Below are positions 1-8,521 of a stretch of DNA of 64,000 nt, in pieces; position 1 is the first letter of the stretch; each line of letters starts with the position of its first letter. The notes beneath the pieces were generated by a model that saw nothing but the letters and a program-made list of their open reading frames with translations, had not been told where the DNA came from and made no database searches. The position numbers and the translations under genes were made by a program. Source of the DNA: Oscillospiraceae bacterium (GTDB lineage: Bacteria; Bacillota; Clostridia; Oscillospirales; Ruminococcaceae); NCBI GenBank assembly GCA_900768995.1, contig CAAGEZ010000042.1, positions 1 through 64,000 of the forward strand. The letters run 5' to 3'.

Positions 1-914
1 GACGCTCTCAGAGGTCTTTACATACGTCAGACCAAGAATGATATCAAGGATTCTGCGATCATTGCCGACGTTATCCGCATTGGCAGATACTGTGAAACCT
101 CTGTATCCGACGATAAGATGCTTGCTCTGCGTGATCTGACACGCCAGCGTTTTTACCTTGTGGATATGGTTTCCGATCTGAAACGCAAATCACTTACACT
201 TATCGACAGAATTTTCCCCGAGTATCCAACATTGTTTTTCGATACATTCGGCACAACATCTCTGGAACTGCTTGCAAACTGCAACACGCCCGAAGATATT
301 CTTGCCATTGAGACTGACAAGCTTGTTGAAATGTTAAGCACTGCAAGCAAAGGACGTTTCAAGCAGGATAAAGCTGAAAAGATCAAGGAAACCGCAAGAA
401 ATTCTTTTGGTGCTCTGCTTTGCACCGACAGTGCTTCTTTTATGCTCAGGCAGTTTGTAGAGCAGATCAGGTTTCTTGAAAATCAGATCGATGAGCTTGA
501 TGAAATGATATCAGAAAGTCTTACTGAACTCGATTCGCCCATCACAACGATCACAGGTATCGGTGATACTTTAGGTGCCGCTATTCTCAGTGAGATCGGT
601 GATATTGAGCGTTTTGAATCTGCGGACAAGCTTGCTGCATTTGCAGGTATTGACCCATCTGTCTCCCAGTCGGGAAATTTTCTGGGTACAAAGAGCAGAA
701 TGTCAAAGCGTGGTTCTCCTTACCTCAGACGTGCCATATGGCAGCTATTCTTCACGCCCCCGCTATCAAAGCGTTTTACGACCGTAAGAAAGCTCAGGGC
801 AAACATCATTATGTCTGCGTTGGCTACATCTGCCGTAAACTCGTCAATATCATTTTCTCTGTCCTAAAATCCGGTCAGCCTTATCAGCCTGTTTTTCCTA
901 AAAATTTGGATTAG
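1..914 (+). pseudogene. IS110-family transposase, 5'-truncated by window edge and frameshifted
   Basis: The frame is open from base 1, so the gene starts outside the window. The visible N-terminal part carries the last acidic pair of the DEDD (RuvC-like) domain (KNDIKDSAIIADV), followed by a helical linker and the Transposase_20 domain (ITGIGDTLGAAILSEIGD, then AFAGIDPSVSQSG and SRMSKRGSPYLRRAIW). The frame holding this domain runs on to 867 but becomes nonsense after RRAIW at about 739. The natural C-terminus (MAAILHAPAIKAFYDRK, then GYICRKLVNIIF) lies in another frame from about 738 to the TAG at 912-914. A net -1 indel (for example loss of 1 or 4 bases near 738-745) would explain this. IS110 elements are not known to use frameshifting here, so this is probably a decayed copy or an assembly error. 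Confidence 0.85.
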
Positions 915-918
915 GGTA

Positions 919-947
919 TTGACTTTTTATAGCTGGTCTTTTATAAT
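919..947 (+). promoter_or_regulatory. Consensus-like vegetative promoter just after the IS110 transposase
   Basis: TTGACT at 919-924, a 17-nt spacer, and TATAAT at 942-947. It begins 4 bases after the transposase stop codon and points towards rpmE. It may belong to the right end of the insertion element, either as a promoter for an element RNA or as an outward promoter. No structured RNA is obvious downstream of it. Confidence 0.5.
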
Positions 948-1050
948 ATTGTATCATATCATTTTTACGATTACAATTAGCAAAATTTTACAACAATAAA
1001 AGCAATCAGCTTGCATTCACAAAAGATTTACAAATAAATTTTAAAACCCC

Positions 1051-1079
1051 TTGCAATCCGTCAGATAATGTGATATAAT
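1051..1079 (+). promoter_or_regulatory. rpmE promoter
   Basis: TTGCAA at 1051-1056, 17-nt spacer, TATAAT at 1074-1079. It is correctly oriented and about 95 nt upstream of the rpmE start, leaving a leader of roughly 90 nt. Confidence 0.7.
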
Positions 1080-1178
1080 TTATTTTCGTAAATGATTATG
1101 TAGCACTACTGTCCGAAGTAATGTGATGGGCTGCTATGTCGGTCATATTATTTTCAGATGAAAGTGAGGTGCTCTATA
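1080..1178 (+). promoter_or_regulatory. rpmE 5' leader, possible ribosomal-protein leader
   Basis: This is an unusually long untranslated leader for a 68-residue ribosomal protein. It holds TAGCA (from 1101) that can pair with TGCTA some 30 nt later, enclosing a smaller TACT/AGTA pairing. L31 autoregulatory leaders are known from several bacterial groups. That this is one is inference from position only. Confidence 0.25.
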
Positions 1179-1382
1179 ATGAGAGAGGGAATCCACCCCA
1201 ATTACGTTGAAACAACCATTACCTGTGCTTGCGGCAACGTGATCAAGACCCGTTCCACCAAGGAGAACATCAGAGTTGAAATCTGCTCCAAGTGCCACCC
1301 CTTCTACACAGGCAAGCAGAAGCTCGTTGATACAGGCGGACGTGTTGACCGTTTCAAGAAGCGTTTCGGTATGGACAAGTAA
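1179..1382 (+). CDS. rpmE: Large ribosomal subunit protein bL31 (zinc form)
   Basis: This 67-residue protein of the 50S subunit has the typical N-terminus MREGIHPNYVE and the zinc-binding cysteines CAC and CSKC (CxC...CxxC), so it is the C+ (zinc-containing) bL31. The frame extends 7 codons further upstream to 1158. The ATG at 1179 is chosen because GAGGTG sits 7 nt before it and family members begin MREGIHP. The gene is monocistronic: promoter at 1051 and a strong terminator right after the stop. Confidence 0.95.
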   Translation: MREGIHPNYVETTITCACGNVIKTRSTKENIRVEICSKCHPFYTGKQKLVDTGGRVDRFKKRFGMDK

Positions 1383-1395
1383 TGTCACAAGTATT

Positions 1396-1432
1396 AAATT
1401 GCCTGCGTAAGCTTTACGCAGGCAATTTTTTT
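1396..1432 (+). terminator. rpmE intrinsic terminator
   Basis: Perfect 15-bp stem (arms 1396-1410 and 1414-1428) with a 3-nt loop, followed by a T tract; it starts 13 nt after the rpmE stop. Confidence 0.9.
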
Positions 1433-1452
1433 AAGGAAAGGAAATTTCTTTA

Positions 1453-2082
1453 ATGAATACTCCCGATTATCAGACGGTAAACGGCAGCGCAGAAGCGTCC
1501 TTTACCGAAAAGAAATCCGAATTTATCGGCTATATCCGCCACGTTGAAACTGATGACGAGGCGGTGGCTTTTATAAATGATATACGTGCTATGCACCGCA
1601 AGGCTACCCACAATGTGTACGCATATATCCTGCGAAACGGCAGCGTTACAAGATACAGCGACGACGGAGAGCCTCAGGGAACTGCGGGTGTCCCCGTTTT
1701 TGAGGTTCTACGAAAAGAGGGACTTACCGACGTGTGCTGCGTCGTTACAAGGTATTTCGGCGGCATTCTTCTTGGGGGCGGCGGGCTTGTGAGAGCCTAT
1801 TCCCACAGTGCAAAAATTGCTGTTGATGCTGCACAGCGTATGATAATGTGCTCCTGCTATCCGTTTACTGTTACAGCGGACTACAATCTTTACGGAAAGC
1901 TTGCAAATATCCTGCCGGAATTTGATGTAAAGATAACCGACACCCGGTTTACAGATAACGTTACGATATCTCTTTTGTGCCGCTCAGCTCTTGCCGATGC
2001 GCTGACCGAAAAGCTTATCGACACGGCAAACGGCAAAATCGATATAACAAAAGGCACAGAATCCTTTGAAAATTTTGCGTAA
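1453..2082 (+). CDS. YigZ/IMPACT-family protein (UPF0029)
   Basis: A 209-residue protein. Residues about 15-125 carry the family core: EKKSEFIGYI near the N-terminus, HNVYAYILR, YSDDGEPQGTAGVPVFEVL and VTRYFGGILLGGGGLVRAYS. The rest is the smaller C-terminal alpha/beta domain found in bacterial members. The fold is related to the IMPACT/Gcn1-regulator domain of eukaryotes. The bacterial role is poorly known; ribosome or RNA binding has been suggested for relatives. An AAGGAAAGG ribosome site precedes the ATG. The gene sits alone between the rpmE terminator and dgt. Confidence 0.88.
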   Translation: MNTPDYQTVNGSAEASFTEKKSEFIGYIRHVETDDEAVAFINDIRAMHRKATHNVYAYILRNGSVTRYSDDGEPQGTAGVPVFEVLRKEGLTDVCCVVTRYFGGILLGGGGLVRAYSHSAKIAVDAAQRMIMCSCYPFTVTADYNLYGKLANILPEFDVKITDTRFTDNVTISLLCRSALADALTEKLIDTANGKIDITKGTESFENFA

Positions 2083-2175
2083 AATTGTGCAATGTCACAA
2101 AAATATTTTTTAGAAAAGTTTTTTCACCTTTTTTGAGTATATATATACAGATTTGTCGGGAAAGGGTTGATATGT

Positions 2176-3171
2176 ATGACCATTCGTGAGGAGCTTGAAA
2201 TAATCGAGCTTGGAACTCTCTGTGAAGATGCCTGCACCTCAAAACATACGGGCAGACGTGTCCGTCCTGAGCCGAAATGCCCTATCCGAACCGAGTTTCA
2301 GCGTGACAGAGACCGCATTCTTCACTGCAATGCGTTCAGACGTCTCAAACACAAAACTCAGGTCTTTCTCTCCCCTGTCGGCGACCATTACCGAACAAGA
2401 CTTACCCATTCTCTTGAAGTATCACAGATAGCAAGGACTATTTCAAGGGCACTGCGGCTGAATGAGGACCTTACCGAAGCAATTGCCCTCGGTCACGATC
2501 TGGGTCACACTCCATTCGGTCACGCAGGCGAAGCTATTATTAATGAGATATGCTCATTTGGCTTCAAGCATTATCTGCAAAGCGTAAGAGTTGTGGATTA
2601 CATCGAAAAGGACGGTATGGGCCTTAACCTTACCTATGAAGTAAAAAACGGTATTGCCTGCCACACGAACAAAATCGCAGTCACAAAAGAGGGCTGCGTT
2701 GTCCGTCTTGCCGACAAGATCGCATACATAAATCACGATATCGATGACGCCATCAGAGCGGGAGTCATAACCGAGGATATGCTCCCCGAAAATGCTGTGA
2801 GAGTTCTTGGAAATTCCAAGAGCGAGCGCATTACAAGCCTTATAATGTCAGTAATCAGGAGCGGCGTTCAGGACATCAGGCTTGAGGACAATATCAAGGC
2901 TGCCGAAGATGAGCTTTATGACTTTATGTTTGAGAATGTTTACCACAACAACGCCGCAAAGGACGAGGAAGTCAAGGCGAAAATGCTTGTGGAAAAGCTT
3001 TTCAGATATTACTTCAAAAATCCCGACAAAATGCCTGTGGAATATATAAACATAATGAACCGTTTTTCAAAGGAAAGAGCGGTGTGCGATTATATTTCGG
3101 GTATGAGCGACGGCTATGCAATAAACCTTTATAATGACCTTTTCGTGCCGAAATGCTGGCACATTCAATAA
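2176..3171 (+). CDS. dgt: dGTPase-like HD-domain deoxynucleoside triphosphate triphosphohydrolase
   Basis: 331 residues. The HD-domain metal site is visible: RLTHSLEV (first His), then GHDLGHTPFGHAGE with the HD pair, and a later D in INHDIDDAI. FRRLKHKTQV is the family N-terminal signature. Relatives hydrolyse dNTPs to the deoxynucleoside and triphosphate and so control dNTP pools. The frame opens at a TTG at 2167, but the ATG at 2176 is preferred because AAAGGG lies 9 nt before it. It stands just upstream of dnaG, a common Firmicutes arrangement, and probably shares its transcript. Confidence 0.88.
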   Translation: MTIREELEIIELGTLCEDACTSKHTGRRVRPEPKCPIRTEFQRDRDRILHCNAFRRLKHKTQVFLSPVGDHYRTRLTHSLEVSQIARTISRALRLNEDLTEAIALGHDLGHTPFGHAGEAIINEICSFGFKHYLQSVRVVDYIEKDGMGLNLTYEVKNGIACHTNKIAVTKEGCVVRLADKIAYINHDIDDAIRAGVITEDMLPENAVRVLGNSKSERITSLIMSVIRSGVQDIRLEDNIKAAEDELYDFMFENVYHNNAAKDEEVKAKMLVEKLFRYYFKNPDKMPVEYINIMNRFSKERAVCDYISGMSDGYAINLYNDLFVPKCWHIQ

Positions 3172-3209
3172 ATCCTGACGGCTTTAAGCCCTGAAAGGAG
3201 GCTTTGCGT

Positions 3210-4964
3210 ATGCCCCTGCCCGAAGATTTTATAATGCAGCTCAAGCAGAATAATCCCATTGAGTCGGTAATGGGCTCATACGTGAGCCTTAAGCGTAGCA
3301 GCCGGGATTATGTCTGCCTTTGCCCCTTTCATTCGGAAAAAACGCCCTCCTGCCACATCAGCGTCGGAAAGCAGTTCTTTCACTGCTTCGGCTGCGGTGC
3401 GGGCGGCGATGTTATCACGTTCGTGATGAAAGCAGAAAACCTTGAATACATAGAAGCTGTGCGGTTCCTTGCCCAGAGAGCGGGAATGAGTATGCCCGAT
3501 GAAGCCAAAAACAATGATCTTAGCAGGCTCAAAGCAAGGATACTTGAAATAAACCGTATGGCTGCACGCTTTTTCAATCAGACGCTGATGAAGGACAGCC
3601 GTGGTGAAAAAGGCAGGCTGTATTTCAAATCCCGTCAGCTTTCACCCAAGACGATAACCAAGTACGGTCTCGGATATGCCCCCGATGAATGGCGGTATCT
3701 TACCGACTATCTTAAATCGCAGGGGTGCAGAGAGGACGAGATCGTTGCCGCCAATCTCGCAAGGCAAAGCCAGAAAGGCGGCATATATGACAGCTTCCGT
3801 GACAGAGTGATGTTCCCTATCATAGATCTGAGAGGAAACGTCATTGCTTTCGGAGGTCGAATAATCGACGGCGAGGGACCAAAGTACCTTAACTCTTCGG
3901 ATACTCCCGTGTTTAAGAAAAGCCGAAATCTTTTCTCATTGAATTTTGCCAAACGCTCCGATGAACGGCGGCTTATCCTCGCCGAAGGATATATGGACGT
4001 TATCGCAGTAAATCAGGCTGGTTTTGAAAATGTGGTTGCCACGCTGGGAACGGCTCTTACTCCCGAACAGGCAAGGATAATGTCACAGTATGCCGATGAA
4101 GTGATAATCGCCTATGATTCCGACGGAGCGGGTCAGAACGCCACTCAGCGAGCCATAAATCTGCTCAGCGAGGCAGGCGTCAAGACAAAAATTATAAAAA
4201 TGGAGGGTGCAAAGGACCCAGACGAGTTCATAAAAAAATTCGGACCGCTGAGATTCAAACAGCTTCTTGACAACTCCGACGGAGCAATAAATTTCCGTCT
4301 GTCAAAATGTGCCGCCGATATTGACATTGAAAGCGACACAGGACGAGTGGAATACTTAAAACGCTGCGTCGATGTGCTGTCTCAGATAGCCTCTCCTGTT
4401 GAAAGAAGTGTGTATGTTTCAAAAATCGCTAAAGAACAGGGCATCTCACGGGACGCTCTCGATCTGCAAATAAATTCAGTTATCAGAAAGAGGGTTAATG
4501 CTGAAAAAAAGCAGGACTGGAACGAGATACGCACATTTTCCGAAAAGCGGAAGGTTGACCCTGCGGCGGTAAATCACCCACGGGAATACAAAGCCGAACA
4601 GGGCGTTATCGCCTACCTGTGCGTTCACCCTGAGGAGCTTTCATTTGTGGAGCAAAGTCTCTCTGCGGACAGCTTTCTGACAGATTTTCACAAAAAAGTC
4701 TATGAAAAGCTCATAGCGGGTATGAAACAGTCGGCGGATTTTAACATATTATCACTTCAAAGTGAATTTCCTGCCGATGAAATGGGTAAAATAACCGCAA
4801 TATTATCCGAAGCACAGGAGCTTGAAATAAGCAGAAAGGCAGCTGAGGATTACATAAATATCTTAAACGAACACCAAAGCGAAGAGCAGTCGGCGTCCCC
4901 GCCCTCTGCCCTCTCAGATGATGATTTTCTATCCCTTGCGAAAAAAATTCGCAGCAGAAAATGA
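3210..4964 (+). CDS. dnaG: DNA primase
   Basis: 584 residues. It makes the RNA primers for replication at the fork with the replicative helicase. The N-terminal CHC2 zinc finger is complete (CPFHSEKTPSCHIS ... FHCFGCG). The Toprim catalytic core shows the acidic motifs LAEGYMDVIAV and AYDSDGAGQ. The C-terminal part (from about residue 430) is the weakly conserved helicase-binding region. The start is the ATG at 3210, with AAAGGAGG 8 nt upstream; an in-frame TTG at 3204 is less likely. The gene lies 38 nt after dgt and 28 nt before sigA, the classic macromolecular synthesis operon. Confidence 0.97.
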   Translation: MPLPEDFIMQLKQNNPIESVMGSYVSLKRSSRDYVCLCPFHSEKTPSCHISVGKQFFHCFGCGAGGDVITFVMKAENLEYIEAVRFLAQRAGMSMPDEAKNNDLSRLKARILEINRMAARFFNQTLMKDSRGEKGRLYFKSRQLSPKTITKYGLGYAPDEWRYLTDYLKSQGCREDEIVAANLARQSQKGGIYDSFRDRVMFPIIDLRGNVIAFGGRIIDGEGPKYLNSSDTPVFKKSRNLFSLNFAKRSDERRLILAEGYMDVIAVNQAGFENVVATLGTALTPEQARIMSQYADEVIIAYDSDGAGQNATQRAINLLSEAGVKTKIIKMEGAKDPDEFIKKFGPLRFKQLLDNSDGAINFRLSKCAADIDIESDTGRVEYLKRCVDVLSQIASPVERSVYVSKIAKEQGISRDALDLQINSVIRKRVNAEKKQDWNEIRTFSEKRKVDPAAVNHPREYKAEQGVIAYLCVHPEELSFVEQSLSADSFLTDFHKKVYEKLIAGMKQSADFNILSLQSEFPADEMGKITAILSEAQELEISRKAAEDYINILNEHQSEEQSASPPSALSDDDFLSLAKKIRSRK

Positions 4965-4992
4965 TAAATAACCGAAAGGACGGTAAAAATAT

Positions 4993-6072
4993 ATGACTAA
5001 TACTGATAAGGCTATGGAAACTCTGATGGAACAGGGTCGTGCTCACGGCAGACTGACCACCACAGAGATAAACGATGTAATGGAGAAGCTTGATCTTGAT
5101 GTTGACCAGATCGACTCCTTCTATGACAACTGTCAGAGTATGAACATTGATATCATCGAGGATTTTGACGCCGAAAAGGAGCTTGCCATTGATGATATCT
5201 CACTCCAGGACGACCTTGAGCTTGCCCTTTCCACAGAGGGCATTGCCATAGATGACCCCGTTAAGATATATCTTAAAGAGATTGGCCGTGTTCCCCTGCT
5301 TACTCCCGAAGAGGAGATACAGCTTGCAGAACGTATGGCTGTGGGTGACGTAAAGGCAAAGCAGAGACTTGCGGAAGCAAACCTCCGACTTGTTGTTTCC
5401 ATCGCAAAGAGATATGTGGGCAGAGGAATGCAGTTCCTTGACCTCATTCAGGAGGGCAACCTCGGTCTTATAAAGGCTGTTGAAAAGTTCGACCACACCA
5501 AGGGCTTCAAGTTCTCCACATATGCGACCTGGTGGATAAGACAGGCTATCACAAGAGCAATTGCGGATCAGGCAAGAACTATCCGTATCCCCGTTCATAT
5601 GGTCGAAACAATTACAAAGGTAAAGAAAGCATCAAGCCAGCTTCTTCACAAGAACGGTCACGATCCCTCACCCGAGGAAATTGCAGACGAGCTCAATCTC
5701 CCTGTTGAGAGAGTACGTGAGATAATGAGAATAGCTCAGGATCCCGTTTCTCTCGAAACTCCTATCGGTGAGGAGGAGGACAGCCATCTCGGTGACTTTA
5801 TCCCCGATGATGACGCTCCAGCACCTGCCGATGCAGCTTCACTCATTCTTCTCAAAGAAAAGCTTGGAGAAGTGCTCTCAACCCTTACCGAGCGTGAGGA
5901 AAAAGTTCTGAGACTCCGATTCGGACTTGAGGACGGACGTTCACGTACACTTGAAGAGGTAGGTAAGGAATTTGACGTTACAAGAGAGCGTATCAGACAG
6001 ATCGAAGCAAAGGCTCTCAGAAAGCTCCGTCACCCCAGCAGAAGCAAAAAGGTCAAGGATTTCCTTGATTGA
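4993..6072 (+). CDS. sigA: RNA polymerase primary sigma factor (SigA/RpoD)
   Basis: 359 residues, the usual length for a Firmicutes housekeeping sigma. It contains region 1.1, region 1.2 (DPVKIYLKEIGRVPLLT), region 2 with the -10-recognition helix (FSTYATWWIRQAITRAIADQ), region 3 (IRIPVHMVETI) and region 4 with the -35 helix-turn-helix (RTLEEVGKEFDVTRERIRQI). It directs RNA polymerase to the TTGACA/TATAAT promoters seen throughout this window. It follows dnaG by 28 nt with a GAAAGGA ribosome site and is probably co-transcribed with it. Confidence 0.97.
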   Translation: MTNTDKAMETLMEQGRAHGRLTTTEINDVMEKLDLDVDQIDSFYDNCQSMNIDIIEDFDAEKELAIDDISLQDDLELALSTEGIAIDDPVKIYLKEIGRVPLLTPEEEIQLAERMAVGDVKAKQRLAEANLRLVVSIAKRYVGRGMQFLDLIQEGNLGLIKAVEKFDHTKGFKFSTYATWWIRQAITRAIADQARTIRIPVHMVETITKVKKASSQLLHKNGHDPSPEEIADELNLPVERVREIMRIAQDPVSLETPIGEEEDSHLGDFIPDDDAPAPADAASLILLKEKLGEVLSTLTEREEKVLRLRFGLEDGRSRTLEEVGKEFDVTRERIRQIEAKALRKLRHPSRSKKVKDFLD

Positions 6073-6096
6073 TACATCGAAAGGAATGATAATCAG

Positions 6097-6519
6097 ATGT
6101 GTCTCACTCTCGAATCGGATTACGCCGTGAGAATAATAGGCTGTCTCACCGCTGAAAATAAGCGTATAGACGCTAAGAATATTTCTGAACGCACAGGTGT
6201 AAGTCTCCGCTTTTCCCTTAAAATTCTCAGAAAGCTTGTTTCGGCAGGACTTGTGAGGTCATACAAGGGTATGCAGGGCGGATATGAACTTGCAAAGTCT
6301 CCCTCTGAGATAACAATGCTGAACGTGATCGAGTCGGTTGAGGGCGATTACTATCTTAACCGCTGTCACGAAGATGATTTTGTATGCACAAGAGGAGCAA
6401 AAGGCTGCTGTTGCTATCAGTCTGTATTTAACGAGATAAGCGAGCTTGTAAAAAATAAGCTTGCGTCCTGCACCTTTGAAGATCTTCTGAACACTGACAA
6501 AAATACAATAAACAAATAA
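6097..6519 (+). CDS. Rrf2-family transcriptional regulator with cysteine cluster
   Basis: A 140-residue Rrf2/IscR-type regulator. The N-terminal winged helix (residues 1-80) has ESDYAVRIIGCLT and the recognition segment SLRFSLKILRKLVSAGLVRSYKG followed by GGYELAK. Residues about 88-110 hold C-H-E-D-D-F-V-C and a later G-C-C-C. This spacing resembles, but does not copy, the three-cysteine cluster site of IscR, so an iron-sulfur or redox-sensing role is inferred. It starts 24 nt after sigA and ends at a terminator, so it is probably the last gene of the dgt-dnaG-sigA transcript. Its targets are unknown. Confidence 0.85.
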   Translation: MCLTLESDYAVRIIGCLTAENKRIDAKNISERTGVSLRFSLKILRKLVSAGLVRSYKGMQGGYELAKSPSEITMLNVIESVEGDYYLNRCHEDDFVCTRGAKGCCCYQSVFNEISELVKNKLASCTFEDLLNTDKNTINK

Positions 6520-6522
6520 ATG

Positions 6523-6555
6523 AAAATTCTCCCTGTCCCTGCGGGGAGAATTTTT
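6523..6555 (+). terminator. Terminator after the dnaG-sigA-Rrf2 operon
   Basis: 11-bp stem (6523-6533 with 6544-6554), loop of 10 nt, ending in a T run; it lies 3 nt after the Rrf2 stop codon. Confidence 0.85.
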
Positions 6556-6683
6556 AAATTACAGCAATATGCATATAATGTTAGTGTAAACTTTGTGAGA
6601 TATTACATATTATTTTTGAAAAAAACTGCGCTCCTGAGTTGTATATATATCAGAAGTGCTTTAAGACAGGGGGAAACTGATTT

Positions 6684-7199
6684 ATGTATTCCGGCTCAAA
6701 CGGTACCTTTGACGACGGATACATCAGATATGTGCTTGACACTTATTCAGAGCCGATAGTAAGATTGTGCTTCTCCTATGTCCGCAATATGCACGACGCT
6801 GAGGATATCGCACAGGACACATTCTGTGAGATAATCAAGCGAAAGCCTGTGTTTACAGACGAGAACCACGAAAAAGCGTGGCTTATCAGAACTGCGGTCA
6901 ACAAATGCAAAAATCACCTTAAATCGGGCTGGGTAAGCAAAACAAGCTCAATAGATGATAATTTGTCGTCCCCTGCCCTCGGGTGTGAGGACAGTGCTCT
7001 TGACGATACTTCCAGAGCCGTTTATGATGCGGTAATGGATCTTCCCGAAAAGTACAGAACGGTTATCCATATGTACTATTATATGGGACTGAGTATCGCC
7101 GAGATAGCCAAGGCGAACAACATTGCCGCCGCTTCCGCAGGAACACGGCTTGCCCGTGGACGGGCACTTCTGAAGAAAAAACTGGGAGATGATTTCTGA
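6684..7199 (+). CDS. ECF-type RNA polymerase sigma factor
   Basis: 171 residues. Region 2 is DTYSEPIVRLCFSYVRN with the core-binding DAEDIAQDTFCEII. Region 4 is a helix-turn-helix (LPEKYRTVIHMYYYMGLSI, then AEIAKANN and GTRLARGRALLKKKL). There is no region 1 or 3, as expected for an extracytoplasmic-function sigma. AGGGGGA precedes the ATG by about 9 nt. The stop overlaps the next gene's ATG by one base (TGATG), so the sigma factor and its neighbour are translationally coupled, the usual sigma/anti-sigma layout. An ECF-type autoregulatory promoter was not identified. Confidence 0.93.
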   Translation: MYSGSNGTFDDGYIRYVLDTYSEPIVRLCFSYVRNMHDAEDIAQDTFCEIIKRKPVFTDENHEKAWLIRTAVNKCKNHLKSGWVSKTSSIDDNLSSPALGCEDSALDDTSRAVYDAVMDLPEKYRTVIHMYYYMGLSIAEIAKANNIAAASAGTRLARGRALLKKKLGDDF

Positions 7200-8392
7200 T
7201 GACCGATTTTTCGGCTAAATATAAAAAAGCCCTTGAATATCAGGAACTTTCTCCCGATTTCAAGGAACGGACAGCAAAGCTTATGGCAGAACTTCGTGAC
7301 GCAGATGCACCTGTGCCCAAAACAGCAGATGAAAATGACAACACAGTTTCACCTGTTATCGTTTCGGAAAACGGCGGTGCAAAAACAGACAGAAGCAAAT
7401 TCATAAAGATCATCTCAACCGCTGCCGCCGCAGCAGCCTGCCTTACAGTAGCCTTTGCACTGAACAGGGCAGGAGTTTTCGACAAGGACAGCGAAACATC
7501 TCTCGCCGCAGCCGACAGCATATCAACAGAAGTGACCGACCTCATTGAAGCAGAAGAGCAGGAGGAAGAAGTTCCCACCGAAGCTGAATATGACATAGCT
7601 ACGTATGATATAGCCACTGATGAAGCTGTTGACATTATTCCAGATGAGACCACAGCAGCAGCGGAAGCGGAAATCCCTGCCGAAGCTGCCGAAACAGCAC
7701 CCGTCAGTGCATATACAACTCCTATGACAACAGAAGCGACCACGGTATATTCCGAAGAAGCTGTTACGGAAGCCAAAAAAGATTCTGTTTCTCCCGATGT
7801 ATATTCAGCCGCAGGTAATACAAATGAAACTGCGGCAGCCGTTGCCGAAGAAGAGAATTTTGCTCTTGAAACAGTGCTCATTCTCGAACCGTTCTCGGAG
7901 GATATGGGAGAAGATATCCCCGCAGAAGCCAATGAAATAATTGATGAGGAAGCAGACGATGAAGCTGCTGTGAACGATGATACCGACATTCCAAGTGCTG
8001 CAAGATCATCGGCTTTCTCCCCTAAAACCGTAGTTTCGGAATTTCCTGCACAGAATACCACTGCTGTTATAACTCCCTCATTTGAGGACATCGACCCGGA
8101 AAACGGAAATGTTGTGACATATGGACCCAGACAGGTCCGCAGCGTTTCAAAGCTTATTGCTCTGAACAAGGAGCTGTTTGATTTTTCTGACAGTGAAGCG
8201 TCATACTCCTCCGAAGCTCCCGCCGACAGCCGTTATATCATTGATTACACAGACAAACAGGGAAATGCTCTGCGTATCTATATGGGCAGCAGATATATCT
8301 GCTTTGCCAAAGACGGCTATTACTACACCTTTGAGCTGACAGAAGAGGAATACAATGACCTTGACAGCACGCTGTTCGGACTTATATCATAA
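7199..8392 (+). CDS. Putative membrane anti-sigma factor with long acidic outer region
   Basis: 397 residues. The first 65 residues are a soluble cytoplasmic segment, followed by one membrane span (FIKIISTAAAAAACLTVAFAL, about residues 67-87). From about 95 to 290 there is a low-complexity stretch rich in Ala, Glu, Thr and Asp. A folded C-terminal domain of about 110 residues follows (YGPRQVRSVSKLIALNKELF to the end, with RIYMGSRYICF and a final YTFELTEEEY). Coupling to the ECF sigma gene makes an anti-sigma role likely. No zinc-binding HxxxCxxC motif is present, so it is not a classic ZAS anti-sigma factor. What the outer domain senses cannot be told from sequence. Confidence 0.7.
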   Translation: MTDFSAKYKKALEYQELSPDFKERTAKLMAELRDADAPVPKTADENDNTVSPVIVSENGGAKTDRSKFIKIISTAAAAAACLTVAFALNRAGVFDKDSETSLAAADSISTEVTDLIEAEEQEEEVPTEAEYDIATYDIATDEAVDIIPDETTAAAEAEIPAEAAETAPVSAYTTPMTTEATTVYSEEAVTEAKKDSVSPDVYSAAGNTNETAAAVAEEENFALETVLILEPFSEDMGEDIPAEANEIIDEEADDEAAVNDDTDIPSAARSSAFSPKTVVSEFPAQNTTAVITPSFEDIDPENGNVVTYGPRQVRSVSKLIALNKELFDFSDSEASYSSEAPADSRYIIDYTDKQGNALRIYMGSRYICFAKDGYYYTFELTEEEYNDLDSTLFGLIS

Positions 8393-8428
8393 CTTTCAAA
8401 ATTTTATGTTCTGTTTAAAATAAAATGC

Positions 8429-8467
8429 ATCAGGCTGAGAAAATGAAATCTCAGCCTGATACTTTTT
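8429..8467 (+). terminator. Terminator after the ECF sigma/anti-sigma pair
   Basis: Perfect 12-bp stem (8429-8440 with 8449-8460) and an 8-nt loop, then ACTTTTTTAT. It may also act on the minus-strand gene ending at 8522, for which it is 60 nt downstream. Confidence 0.85.
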
Positions 8468-8521
8468 TATATATTGGTTAGTAAACCCATTTGCATAATG
8501 AACGACGTAACTACATCAAAG

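Noticed and set aside
7240..8169. Long minus-strand open frame (309 codons) opposite the anti-sigma gene
   Set aside because: It is Ser/Ala-rich low complexity produced by the repetitive coding of the plus-strand gene; there is no ribosome site and no recognisable domain.
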